DNA from: Liolophura sinensis
Lineage: Eukaryota; Mollusca; Polyplacophora; Chitonida; Chitonidae
Direction of reading: 5' to 3'
DNA length: 64,000 nucleotides
Assembly: GCF_032854445.1 (NCBI RefSeq)
Contig: NC_088306.1
Location: forward strand, 28,491,764 to 28,555,763
Part shown: piece after piece, positions 36,207 to 49,200 of the stretch
Numbering within the stretch: position 1 is the stretch's first letter
How the letters are laid out: each line of letters begins with the position of its first letter
Notes under the pieces: generated by a model
The model's input: the letters and a program-made list of their open reading frames with translations, nothing else
Databases searched by the model: none
What the model was told of the DNA's origin: nothing
Program-made: the position numbers and the translations under genes

Positions 36207-36530
36207 ATGGAGCTCTTCCGACAAAAGCTTGCTGATCAAGAGCGTCGTTATTACATTGCGTGCGACCAAGTTCATTTTCTGGATGCTAAACTGAACGAAC
36301 TTTTCCGGCGATATGAACTCGCAAATGCTAGAGGGAAGCGAACATCTCGCAACAGTCTCCGTTTGCAAATGTCCGTCACCAAGAACCTTCGTATCCTGTA
36401 TTACCAGTATGCACTGGCAAAGGCCGAGCTTATCAACCAACTTCGGCGACATATTTACGGTAACTATGCCACCAATATTCTCGACGAGGCGGAAAGCAGC
36501 GAATCGGAGCCGGAGAGTGATGAGAGTTGA
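36207..36530 (+). CDS. Unrecognised 107-aa protein, possible gene
   Basis: Single open frame from ATG 36207 to TGA 36528-36530, with an in-frame TGA upstream at 36162. The product begins MELFRQKLADQERRYY, is highly charged and predicted helical by eye, has RRYELANARGKR, NLRILYYQYALAKAELINQL and ends with an acidic tail ESSESEPESDES. Base composition and codon choice look more like coding than the flanks. No family is recognised. The opposite strand also has a long open frame (36557-35970), but its protein is less plausible. It could be a real small gene, a gene remnant or an exon of a larger transcript. Confidence 0.45.
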   Translation: MELFRQKLADQERRYYIACDQVHFLDAKLNELFRRYELANARGKRTSRNSLRLQMSVTKNLRILYYQYALAKAELINQLRRHIYGNYATNILDEAESSESEPESDES

Positions 36531-38004
36531 CGAATCACTTCGACTCCAAGTCGTCATTCATTGGACTAGTCTGATGCACTTCCCCTTAAAAACAAATTAC
36601 GCACTCGTGGACAAAGGAAGCGAAAGGGGAAAGTTTGCACCGGTGACTTGAAATTCTGGCCTCTCTGTGTTCGTTATGAAAGTCGTGTTATGAAAGACGT
36701 GTTACGATATTGAGCTAGAAGTGGTGGATAGAACTAGACATTCTTGAACGATTGGTGACGATGATGTGTCAGTTTGCTTGTTCCAGTGAGTTTTTGCAAG
36801 AGAACTGCATGAACTTTGGTGTGCAATTCTCTGGTCACCTACGATAATATGAGTATATGCGGTCGTCCACCAGTAAGTTCAGTGCGCAAAGCATCAACCG
36901 ACGTCATACTGTGACCACAATAGTAGGCAAACGTGTCCAACATCTCCCATCTGTATACGCCTACAGACGGCTTGCTTGTCACATACTGTACAAATACAAC
37001 ACGTGCTCCAGACTGGCTGCCATAAACAGACCATGTGTCCCTGTATGCGTATGATATTCGCAACCGCGCACACCCGGACACAGCCACTCGCATGAGGCAG
37101 TGGAAAGCCATCGAGGTGAAAAATGGCATTGGACGATAATGTAAGAACTCCGGCTGATGATTACGACTAATCTATAGCATGTTATGGACAACACCACAAT
37201 CTGCACAGTATACGTACGTTACATTATGAACGTCATCCACCCCACGGACATATTAGGGTGTCAAGCAGGGCTTTGTATTAACTCCAAGTGTTAATAGACG
37301 GAGAATATTTTCCGCTGGTATCCACGCAAGCAAAGCGAGTAGGCGAGAGTAAAAGGCAATTACCCGCGATCTAATCGGATCCTCTCCATTCTACAACACT
37401 TGACGCATGGACAATATCCAGCATATGTGCAGACTTGAACAATATTGGAGATGAACTATCCGCGTTGTGATGTACAAGTAAGCTACATACTTGTAGATCT
37501 ATTAGAGCAAACTTGTCGGCCTACATGCTTCTGCTCTGATCAACCTAGTTGGATTTTAATCTGAAAACAAAAGATGGCGTCATCTCACCGGATTCCAACA
37601 AATGCATGCCAATGAAGAATGAAACTGTGAACTTTTATATCGCAGATGTTATACATGTACTTATCTAAAGTATGCATGTGTTGACCACGCGCTTCTTTTC
37701 ACGCATTGTTAAGTCATCAGAGCGTACTTCGCACGATTTTTTAAAAACATTTTTAAATGTATAGGCCTACATTTTGCTTTACCGTTTTAAGAAATATATA
37801 TGTATATGTAAATGACGTTTTAGGCTTATATGCATTTTTTGGAGTTTGTCTATTAAAACTATTACCGTATTAAATATAAAATGTTCAACGATCATTTAGA
37901 TAAAGAAACCACTTGATCTATACATCAGTAGACTCCGATGTATGTAACGCACTGGCAGTGATAAATACGGAAAGCACAACTATATTCTGCAAAGCTCTGC
38001 ATAT

Positions 38005-38340
38005 TCGGAAGCTCGAGTCTACGTGACCTCTATAGCAACAAACGTCGTGGGTGAAGAAAACTTTCCTCTAACTTTTATTGCATTGGAAATTGCCTATTCT
38101 TTAATCGCTGTCATCGATCTTGTGTCGTTTGGATTTGTATATTTTCAGCTTTCCAGACAGTCTGAATATTTCAGCTGAGCTTTCGTGGTGTTATTTTGTA
38201 CAACTGGGCCTTACTGGTTGACAGCGAAATGGCAAAAAGTGACCTTACTAAAACCAATGGGCGGCCATTTTGTCTTCGACCCGAAAGGGCGGTCACGTGC
38301 CCTCCAACTTTTGAGTCGTCCTACAGAACAGCTGGAACCC
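38005..38340. repeat. Dispersed element, copy A
   Basis: A direct repeat of 40525-40860. Shared words include TTTGGATTTGTATA, GTTATTTTGTACAACT, GGCCATTTTGT and CGAAAGGG. Two copies at about 75-80 percent identity by eye suggest an unnamed interspersed element. Confidence 0.65.
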
Positions 38341-39281
38341 AGCTATATAACTCTATGTACATGTGGGCTCGTGTGCGGATAGGTAGGCTCGTGTAGGTAT
38401 GTGTAGCAATGTGTACGTACATTTAGGCTTGGGTAGTCTCTATACGACCATCACTTTTCTACACGTGCTCCTTTCAATTAATGGGTACTTTATTATTAAC
38501 ACAATTAAACAGTCTTCATGAAATGCCCAATAACTTATCGATTGTGTCCAACGCCGTAAGTGCAATTCATACGTTTACTTTTTGATGTACAAATATTATA
38601 TTAAATGTAGGAGTAGGCGACAAGTAAGTTAAAACAATGGTGTATAAATTTTGGAGTAAGTACACATTTATTCTCATTTTCGCGAGGCCACAATATACAG
38701 ACCATATACATCAACTGCACGATGGGTCAAGTTAATGACTGACTTAACATGTGAATGACAAAGCACTTTATACAGGTAATTCCACGTCTGAAAAAGCTGA
38801 ATGTCGGCAACTAAACATTAATTAAATTGAATCGGTTAAAGTTAATTCTGAGATAAAAGCAACCTGAATTAACTTCAATATGGTTGCAAATTTTAGCTAT
38901 TTATAATTTGATTGTTGTTTAACGCCCAATTCGAAATTTCACTTAAACAATGACGACCGTTGTTTATAACGCTTCCCACGTGACATGCAGATTATAGACA
39001 TGACTGGCTGAAGACTAGTGGTCTCCTAACAAACAGTAGACGGTACACAGAACAGCCACATTCCACTTCTGACACCAAGCTCTAAGAATTTACGGAACAA
39101 TTATAAAACCTTTGAACCTACCAATAGCCCCAGTGCCTATCTTCTTAGAAAGCAAAACAATGACTTTGCAATGTACTGGCATTTTAACGGACTAAATGCT
39201 TTCGATGTCCAGTGTAAGAGTAGTGGAAGACAGAACTATGAGGTGTGATGTCACTGCTTTAAGGCAACATGTTACTTATTT

Positions 39282-39404
39282 CTTTGATTGGCGCTTTACA
39301 ACATACTCAACAATATGTAAATTATACAACTGCGTCCAGCACTGTGGTGGGAGGAAACCGGGCAAAGCCCGGATGTAAACCACGACCATCCGCAGGTTGT
39401 GGCA
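39282..39404 (-). mobile_element. Truncated SINE, family 1
   Basis: Shows TTTGATTGGCGCTTTACAAC, GTGGTGGGAGGAAACCGGGC and CGACCATCCGCAGGTTG. The tRNA-like head is absent. Confidence 0.75.
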
Positions 39405-39713
39405 AAACGACAAACTGAACAGCTGTCTCTTACAAGGAATGAAATCAGGTGCACTCTCATCTTGTGAAGTGAAAAAAAAATGGTGAACAGGTAACCATAA
39501 TCTACACTGAAATACTGTTACTCTCATGTTTCCCACCTATGATAGAAACCGTTTTCTTCATGCTCCTAAATCCAATGTTTACCAGCACTTTCATGAACCA
39601 TTCTGTTTAAATGCAAACACGAAGAAATTAGTGGATGCTACTTTGGTAGATTATTTAGCCATCAGTTTCAGACGTAATGCAATATGAAATTCAATGTTAA
39701 CATACCAAATACG

Positions 39714-39790
39714 TTCAAGGACTTCCTGGGAGATTGGGGTACCTTGAAGGACTTCCTGGAAGATTGGGGTTCCTTGAAGGGTTTCAAGGA
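39714..39790. repeat. Short tandem duplication, 30 bp
   Basis: AAGGACTTCCTGGGAGATTG then GGGTACCTTG is followed by a second copy with few changes and a partial third. It is non-coding as far as can be seen. Confidence 0.75.
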
Positions 39791-40245
39791 CCAGTGGGAC
39801 ACCTGTACTCCATATAAATGCAAAAGCCTTGATTCTTCTAAATTATTACAATGCACAGGAATGGACATCAGTCAAAACTTGGTTAAAAAATCACATCCAC
39901 TATCGGTGAGGCAATCGTCATCAAGTCAGTTTCATTGGTAGAAATTCGTGCAAACAAAACTATGTGAGAATAAACTCGGCCATAAAGCCCTTTATAAGTG
40001 AACTGCACAGAAAGATGTAATGCATTACATGTGCACGCATGTACTGATGTCACTGAGCTGACCAGGGACCAGTTTCACAACGATGTTGTACATGTACGAT
40101 AAATGCACAAACAGGACAATGCTACGGTAGGAGTGATGTACAAAATACCACAGGAGTGATGTACGATAAAAAATATCGTATGCAGCACGGGAAACTGGGC
40201 CCTGGAGATTTCAACTGATTTTTGTCAACAACACCAATCTCAGCA

Positions 40246-43200
40246 TCAGCGCTCTTCTTGGAACAGGTGGATCCACGGTTTCTGATGAGTAACAGCCAAA
40301 GGTGGTGCTGCCTGGCTGGAAACTACCTTCAAAATCTCTTTATCAACTTTTCTTCTTCCCCATGCAAAACTGAAACACAGGAAATTCTTGAATGTATGTA
40401 ACAAAAGAAAAGTGTTAAGCAAGAAACCTCTGTTGTTTTGCACATTATATGCCAGTCTTTAAAAATCTACAAACAAAATGAAGTTCATTTCATTTTACAT
40501 CACACGGCACAAATTCTGTAAAACGGATCGGTAGCTAGAGACCACGTGATCTCCTTAGTAACAAACAGCGTGGGTGAAGGTTGCAATGGAAAATACCTAT
40601 TTTTGAATCACTGTCAACAATCTCGTATCTTGTATCCTTTGGATTTGTATAATTTTCACCTTTCCCGATAGTCGGATTTCTGCAGAGCTTTCGCGATGTT
40701 ATTTTGTACAACTAGGCGTTACTGGTCGCTAGCGAAGTGGGAAAAAAAGTGACATTTTCCCCAATGCTTTAACATTGGGTGGCCATTTTGTTTTAGACAC
40801 GAAAGGGTGGTCATGTGACCCCCAACTTCGAAACGTTGCAGAATGGTTGCCAAATGATTATTGTCGCCATGACAACACGGCCAATAAAAGTGTAAAAGTC
40901 TGAAAAATTCCCTTCCCAAGGCTAGGTTTGAACCTAGGTGTCTCATGGTTGGAGTAATGCACCGTACAAGTGAACTACTTACTACACATAAATACAAACT
41001 GATCTGTCCATACCTTATCAAGCTGGTGCTTAGGTCTGGCCTGTCAATGGCTGATGTACCGCGAGTCGTCTCCCCTTGATCTGTATCTGTAATGAGGGAC
41101 AGGCCAACAGGTTGTAGTCAAGGTTAGTCCCAACCTTGGGATAAGTTGTTCTCAAAAGAATGGGGTTGAGATACAAAAAGTCACTCACAACTCAGTTTAA
41201 ACACATACCAGCTAACTTGTTGAAACTGCTTTTGATAATCAGCAAAAGAGGAGTTTTGAGTTCAAACACACATCACTAAATGATAAAAAGAAGTCCTACT
41301 ATATCATGTGACCTGCCAAAAAAGTTTGGCATCTATTTTTACCACAATTACTGTAACATCGATTTTAGTAGAGTGGCGGTGCATGAAACAAAATAGAAAA
41401 CTGAAGAGCTGAACGTCTGAAAGCTTAAGAAGTTCTTAAAGAGGTGTCAGTTGTGCCTCTGGAACATGGTGAGACAAGTTATCGGTAAATTAATGACACC
41501 AGAGTTTGCCTAATATTTGTCACAAGTCAAATGATACATGCACTTGTACTCCGCTCTCTTTACCTTTACCGACATAAAAGTTCAACTTAGAGCTCCCCTG
41601 TTACAAGCACACTTGGTTTCTCAATGTGGCCATTGTTAAGTGTACTTCTTGCTGTGAAGATAAAGCCACATCACACAGGAAAATCTGTAACATCTACTCA
41701 TCCACCTATTGCATACAATTCATCGAATTCAGAAAATCACTCACTAGCGCTTGTCCCATGTTCTTCGATCGAATTCGGGTAGCTGATAACGCAAACAGCA
41801 CTGTTAACAGGACTTTAGTTTCAGTTATGGCAATGATACATTACACAGTGTGAAATGAGATCACACACCCAAAAACAGTTGGAACTTTAGCCTGGACATG
41901 AAATCATATCTATTTATATAGTATACATAAGGAAAATAGCTATCTAGTTTCCACGACAACCGCAGAAATGGACAAATGTGAGTGGTGACACATCGTCATT
42001 GGTGTATCTATGTTTCCATCAAAAATTAAAATTCTGCTTGTAGCAGTTGTAGCGCGGACACGAAATCATTTCTATTTATATAGTATATGTAAGGAAAATG
42101 GCTATCTGGTAAATGAATAGAGTTGTGACACATCGTCATCTGTGTATCTATGTATCTACCAAAAATTAAAACTCTATGAGGAAAACTGTTGAAATCACAG
42201 CCTGCACACAAAATCATATTGATTTACATGGTATATAAAAGGAAAATGGCTATCTGTTTAACATGGCAACTGCAGAAATGGACAAATGTGAATGGCAACA
42301 CATCATCATCTGTGTGTGTGTGTGTATGTGTGTGTGTGTGTGTGTATCCACCAAAAATTAAAGCTGTCTATGGAAAACAACTGGAGATATAGCGCGGACA
42401 CGAATACGGATGGACAGACGGACAAAGTCGCTATAACATAATACGCTCCGCCTAATGGTGGGGGCATATAAAAATGAATGTGACGATTTTGCCATGGGCA
42501 TGCTTTACCTCTGAGAGAATTTCATCTTACAACAGAAGCCATGGCTGAACACTCAGTTTGCTAGATACGTGAACACGACAATAAAGTAATGTCCGGCAGC
42601 AAAATGATGTCACTACTTTGCAGCATGGTAGGGTTACTTGCTTATCGTTCTAACATGTCATGTTTTTTCTCAGTATTTCCATAGTCTATACACCAAACTA
42701 AGTTAAATTTGACAGACTCACCCTACCTTGACATAAAGCAACCACGGCAGTTTGCAAAGGGACATCACTCTCGATACCTGCATATTGCACGAAGCCCTCT
42801 TTCCCTTCTCACGCAAGAGTCATGTGTACATAACGCCTAAGGGAATGGTAACCACTGCAGCTCAATACATGTATGTGCATGTAAGGCTAAGAGGGCTTCA
42901 TTCCAACAGGTCCTGTACAGCTCCATGTACTGCCATTTTCGCTAATTGCACACACATCTGAGGAATTCACCACTGATTCAATTTAATTTAAGCTTCAGTA
43001 TTTTGACGAAAGGAGCTGGCCTGCACACATGTATCAATCCAAAGCAATAATTTTGACTTAGACCAAATGCTTGATCTCTCCAATCAAAGAGGGAGTAATC
43101 GCCGCACAGACTGGGAGTACATGTCGGCCTTTCTTTACATCTGGAAAGAGAAAAGTCCACAGTGCACAAGAATTTTTCACTTGAACGACGGTGGTCAGGT

Positions 43201-46200
43201 ACACGTATACAGGTGGTAGAAGCTGAAGCTCCTGGAGTAAACCTTCAACCTTCACCAGGTACCAAACAAATCTCCTGACTTAAAGCCACTCCTGAAACTG
43301 CGAAAGCTGGATCTCACAGATCAAGGGCTTGACGGTCACAGCAACTCTGCGCTTTCACCATTCCCAGGTGGAATCCTTTTCATTAAAACCAGCCTAAACT
43401 TACCAGCAAATGTCCATTAGTAAAACAATTAGTTTTTGTCATTTTAGTCAAAGATTAGATTGATTTACTTCTAGATCTGACTATAGCATGATGGACTGAG
43501 GTTCAAAACCAAGGAAGGACTTGTTTTAGAGATAAATGGCAGTGAGTATACTGATTTGTGCATGTACACGTGAACAGAAATGGTAGGAGTATAACTGGGG
43601 TATTGCGGAGGTGGGTGGTGGGGGGGTGGGGGGGGGGGGGGGAAGGGTGTTAACAATGAGATCAGCATACCCATGTACATGTAGGCCACTTCATGAAAAT
43701 CCTCTCAAATTTTAGTAAATATATATACATGTGCACTGTACATGCTCGTTAAGAATTTTATCACAACTCACATACACGAACAATCTTGTTGGGCCAAGAC
43801 AGAAACAGAATCATTTATAAATAATGTGTGGCTCAGGCACGCCTTGAAGATCGCGCATGAATAAGTTGTATTCAACCTTCCGAGGAATTCTGTGAGTGCC
43901 ACAAGATTTGCGAGTGCAAGTAACCAATTTTCGGAACGTCTGTCTCTTGCATAGATGAAAATAATCCTTTCTTTTGATGCTCATATCCCAGCGCATTTAA
44001 ACATAAAAATGCAATGGACACACTGAAGGTACATACGTGTACAGACGGCAGACAAACGATTTATCTAGCGTTAATAACTGACCAGTACCTGATTGTTAAA
44101 GTGCGAAATCCACAGCAAAGACTTCTTGCAATCTGTTATCCCAACTCCTTAATAGTTACATGTTATATCATATAGCTATCACAATACTTCCACTGTGGCA
44201 TCTCTACTTCCACTGTGGCATCTCAAGTTTTCTGGCTAAGTCGAACAACTGGAGAATACTCAACTTTAAAAAATAAAATGCTATGAAAAAAGAAAATCAT
44301 AATATTGATTTCAACGCGCGAATTCTTGACATATATGATGCACTTACAATTGCTGTTTGATGTGATAATGTTTAGCCGTGGGACCTCACACTGCACAACG
44401 TGGTCACAATGTACTGCGAACAACTTGGCAAAATGGCTGTAACTGTTGTATAATATTGTAACTATTCAGAAGCACATCTCTGCACACCACAGCATTGAGC
44501 ACTTAAAATGCACAGGATAAAATCACTGTTACAATGGTTACCACAGAATACACTATACCCCCGACACAAAATGTGGAAGTCTCTCCACGGAAGCCTGCCA
44601 ATGGCAACACAGATCAGCATATCCCATAATACATGTATGTCACCACAGGTAAACCAACCAGTTGTCAAGAAACAGGTCACCCGACCAGGTGGTTGTCACA
44701 TGACACAGGCCCCTGGTGGTCAAACTTATAGGTCAGGGGTCATATCTTACTTTATCCAGTCTGCACAACTGCCTGCGAATATCCAAGTCGCGCCGGGCAC
44801 AGAGTGCGCGCCTAAAGCTGCCAATGTTTCTGAACAGATTCAAACGCTCCTTCAGTTTGCACACAGATGATGCGTGGAATGCTGCTGTCTCATGGTGCAG
44901 TTTGAACCCAGAGGTGGTGGCCCTGGCGTTCCCAGGATCCGTTGTGCCCTTCTCTTCTGCTCCATCTCCATTTTCCCTGGGTTCTGACAAGTAAGTATCA
45001 AAATTCTGGTTCATACAAACAGCGATCATCAGTCGAGAGAATTATACAAAGGGTATTCTACACTAAGGCAATCATTCACAATGTGTTTAATGGAAGGTAA
45101 CCTGATCCATCCTCTGAAATTTTTTAAATTTTACTTTCAACGTTAATTTATTTGAAGTTCCTCTCTCTCTGTAGTCAGAATTAAAAAATAAAATTTCTAC
45201 AGACCCTATATTTTTTCTAAAAAAACACAGACGTTTTTGAAGATGGCCTAAGCTAGATTAATGTCCTGAAGGAAAATACTTGTACAGATCTTGTCCACAG
45301 ATTTAACACTGTCTAGAAGCCTTAATGTGACTTAATAAAGAAGCTATGCCTAAGATTTTGAACACAAAATCAACCACTTCCACTAGAATTTTGCGATTAC
45401 TTTAGAATAGCCCAAACAACTACCTTGTACACCTGGTACCTGGTTAATATTCAAAAGCCGTAACGTTTCTAAAATTTAAAACCTTTATAGCATTATAATT
45501 TTTTCAAACTTTAGAATCATTTTAACACCACGAATAACACAGCTGGGAGTCTGATACTTATTTATTTGATTGGCGTTTTACACGATACTCAAGAATATTT
45601 CATTTATACGACAGCGGCCAGTATTATGGTGGGAAGAGCCCAGGGAAACCTTTTGCAGGATGCTGGCAGACCATCCAACGTATGACTCATGTTACTGCGC
45701 TCATATGTTGGATGGTCTGCCAGCAGCCTTCAGAAGGTCGTGGGTTTCCCCCTGGGCTCTTCCCACTATAATGAGGGCCGCCCTTTAAGACACAATACAA
45801 TACGTCACAACTTGGTACAGACGAGCTAACAATAAATAAGAAGAAATATTTGAGGCACACTTTTATATTTTACCCTTCTATTTATGCATATTTTCAGTCA
45901 TTAGTCGAGAACATTCAGAAATGACATCATTAAGGAACATACTGGGAACACTGGACAACCTGTAATTTCCAGACTGACTGCCAGGGCTTTAGGAAAACTG
46001 TAGCTTAAAGCTATTTTTACATCACAATAAAAAAAATGAGAAGCTTTTTTTTGTACTTTTATACGTTTACTGAAAGTATTATGCCAAAGACACCAGACAG
46101 GACACCCCAACCAGTTACATTATAGGGACACCGGGCTAACCAGTCATGTTTCCTTGCTCTAACCACTCAGGGCTGAGCGCCAAGTGAAGCTGCAGCAAGT

Positions 46201-49200
46201 ACCATTATTAAAGTCTTAGGTATGACCCACACGTATTTGATACTAAGGTCTCCAGACTCCAAGGAGGATGCTCTATTAAGCCAGGTAAGCAGTGTACGTT
46301 TATGTGATGGCTTTCAGTGCAAAGAGAAAACCAGTAAATGCCTTGTGCATACTGGTGAATACCAAGCACCTCAAGTACATTTATTTTACAGTAAGACAAG
46401 ATAACCCACCCTTGGGAACCCCCTCCTTCTCTAACTCCGCTTGGCAAAGGTTCTTCAACTTGGAGAACAACTCCTCCCCCGCATATGCCTTCTCAATGCC
46501 GATGCGCTGGAAGACGCTGGCTGGTTTGAAGCGCTGGAGGGCGGAGCCTGGCTTGGTGGCGGGACGCTGGTCCTGGGTTAGGCTTGACCAATCGATGTTA
46601 AGCGCTGAGACAACTCCTGCAGCAAAAGAACCTACAATGATGACTTTGATCACAGTTTGGGTGCAACTGTCACAAAATGTCACAGACAAAGACTATCATG
46701 TTTATTTGTCGTGAAGCAATTTTAATGGGAATTTCATGTTCTGATTCCTATATGGACCTCTAACCTTTAACATCTGGTTCCTCTTCGACCCCGATATCCC
46801 CGTCATCAGAGATTGTTTCGTAATCCATGGACGTCCCGAGCAGGTCGCTCTTCTCATACCCATCCTCTTCATCTAAAACACAGAACAATACTGGAGGATG
46901 AGAAGTGGTTTTACACACATGTAAAGCACAAAATAATACTCGTGGAATACATAAGTTCTTCAATGATCATGGGACAGCACAAAATGGCGACACTTGTAAT
47001 AATGTCCTCCAGGCCCAACAAACTAAAAAAAAGACAGTAATCACTTTATAATAATATCCTTCAGGCCAAACAAACAATGAGAAGACACTTATCACTTTAA
47101 AATAATGTCCCCCAGGCCCCACAAAAAATGAGAAGACACTAATCACTTTATAATAATGTCCTCCAGGCCCCACAAACAATAAGAAGGCACTTACCACTTT
47201 AAAATAATGTCCTTCAGGCCCCACAAACAATGAGAAGAGACTAATCACTTTATAATAATGTCCTCCAGACCCCACAAACACTGAGAGGACACTTAACACT
47301 TCATAATAATGTCCCCTAGGCCCCACAAACAACGAAGAAACTAATCACCTTATAATAATGTCCTCCAGGCCCCACAAACAATGAAAAGACATTTATCACT
47401 TTATAATAATGTCCTCCAGGCCCAACAAACAATGAGAAGACACTAATCACCTTATAATAATGTCCTTCAGGCCCCACAAACAATGAGAAGAGACTAATCA
47501 CTTTATAATAATGTCCTCCAGACCCCACAAACACTGAGAGGACACTTAACACTTCATAATAATGTCCCCTAGGCCCCACAAACAACGAAGAAACTAATCA
47601 CCTTATAATAATGTCCTCCAGGCCCAACAAACAATGAGAAGACACTAATCACAATATAATAATGTCCTTCAGGCCCCACAAACAATGAAAAGACATTTAT
47701 CACTTTATAATAATGTCCCCCAGGCCCCACAAACAATGAGAAGACACTTATCACTTTAAAATAATGTCCCCCAGGCCCCACAAAAAATGAGAAGACACTA
47801 ATCACTTTATAATAATGTCCTCCAGGCCCCACAAACAATAAGAAGGCACTTACCACTTTAAAATAATGTCCTTCAGGCCCCACAAACAATGAGAAGAGAC
47901 TAATCACTTTATAATAATGTCCTCCAGACCCCACAAACACTGAGAGGACACTTAACACTTCATAATAATGTCCCCTAGGCCCCACAAACAACGAAGAAAC
48001 TAATCACCTTATAATAATGTCCTCCAGGCCCCACAAACAATGAAAAGACATTTATCACTTTATAATAATGTCCTCCAGGCCCAACAAACAATGAGAAGAC
48101 ACTAATCACAATATAATAATGTCCTTCAGGCCCCACAAACAATGAGAAGAGACTAATCACTTTATAATAATGTCCTCCAGACCCCACAAACACTGAGAGG
48201 ACACTTAACACTTCATAATAATGTCCCCTAGGCCCCACAAACAACGAAGAAACTAATCACCTTATAATAATGTCCTCCAGGCCCAACAAACAATGAGAAG
48301 ACACTAATCACAATATAATAATGTCCTTCAGGCCCCACAAACAATGAAAAGACATTTATCACTTTATAATAATGTCCCCCAGGCCCCACAAACAATGAGA
48401 AGACACTTATCACTTTATAATAATGTCCTCCAGGCCAAACAAACAATGAGAAGACACTAATCACTTTATAATAATGTCCTCCAGGCCCCACAAACAATGA
48501 GAAGACACTTATCACTTTATAAGAATGTCCTCCAGGCCAAACAAACAATGAGAAGACACTTATCACTTTATAATAATGTCCTCCAGGCCCCACAAACAAT
48601 GAGAAGACACTAATCACTTTATAATAATGTCCTCCAGGCCCCACAAACGATGACAAGACACTAATCACTTCATAATAATGTCTTCCAGGCCCAACAAAAA
48701 AACGAGAAGAGACTAATCACTGTCTAATAATGCCCCCAAGGCCCCACAAACAATAAGAAGACACTAATCACCTTATAATAATGTCCTCCATGCCCCACAA
48801 ACAATGAGAAGACACTTATCACTTTATAATAATGTCCTCCAGGCCCCACAAACAATGAGAAGACACTTATCACTTTATAATAATGTCCTCCAGGCCCCAC
48901 AAACAATAAGAAGGCATTCATCACTTTACAATATTGTCCCCCCAGGCCCCACAAACAATAAGAAGACACTTATCACTTTATAATAATGTCCTCCAGGCCA
49001 AACAAACAATGAGAAGACACTAATCACTTCATAATAATGTCCTCCAGGCCCCACAAACAATGAGAAGACACTTATCACTTCATAATAATGTCCTCCAGGC
49101 CAAACAAACAATGAGAAGCCATTCATCACTTTATAATAATGTCCTCCAGGCCCCACAAACGATGACAAGACATTTATCACTTCATAATAATGTCTTCCAG

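Larger units (their letters stand above)
36531..40245. other. Region downstream of ZC3H13
   Basis: No gene is supported. It should include the ZC3H13 3' UTR at its right end; I did not find a convincing poly(A) signal. It holds one copy of a dispersed element (38005-38340), a truncated SINE (39282-39404) and a short 30-bp duplication (39714-39790). Confidence 0.5.
41087..44750. other. ZC3H13 intron near 3' end
   Basis: Holds a triplicated module (41885-42475), a GT microsatellite, a third-family SINE (43165-43360) and a G-run. The phase mismatch of the flanking exons suggests a small unseen exon here. One candidate is 42809-42759 on minus, between an AG and GTAGGG, but its length keeps phase 0 and does not solve the problem. 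Confidence 0.5.

Noticed and set aside
35970-36557. 195-codon minus-strand ORF
   Set aside because: Antisense to the more plausible 107-aa frame; its composition is not protein-like. Strand remains worth testing.
43058-43169. Candidate missing ZC3H13 exon after TTTCTCTTTCCAG on minus
   Set aside because: Read in the required phase it starts ATG TAA, so it cannot join the upstream exon in frame.
46967-49180. Long minus-strand ORFs reading VGPGGHYYKVISVFSLF repeats
   Set aside because: They follow from a 51-bp tandem unit without stop codons, lie inside a ZC3H13 intron, and end wherever a 49-bp unit shifts the frame.
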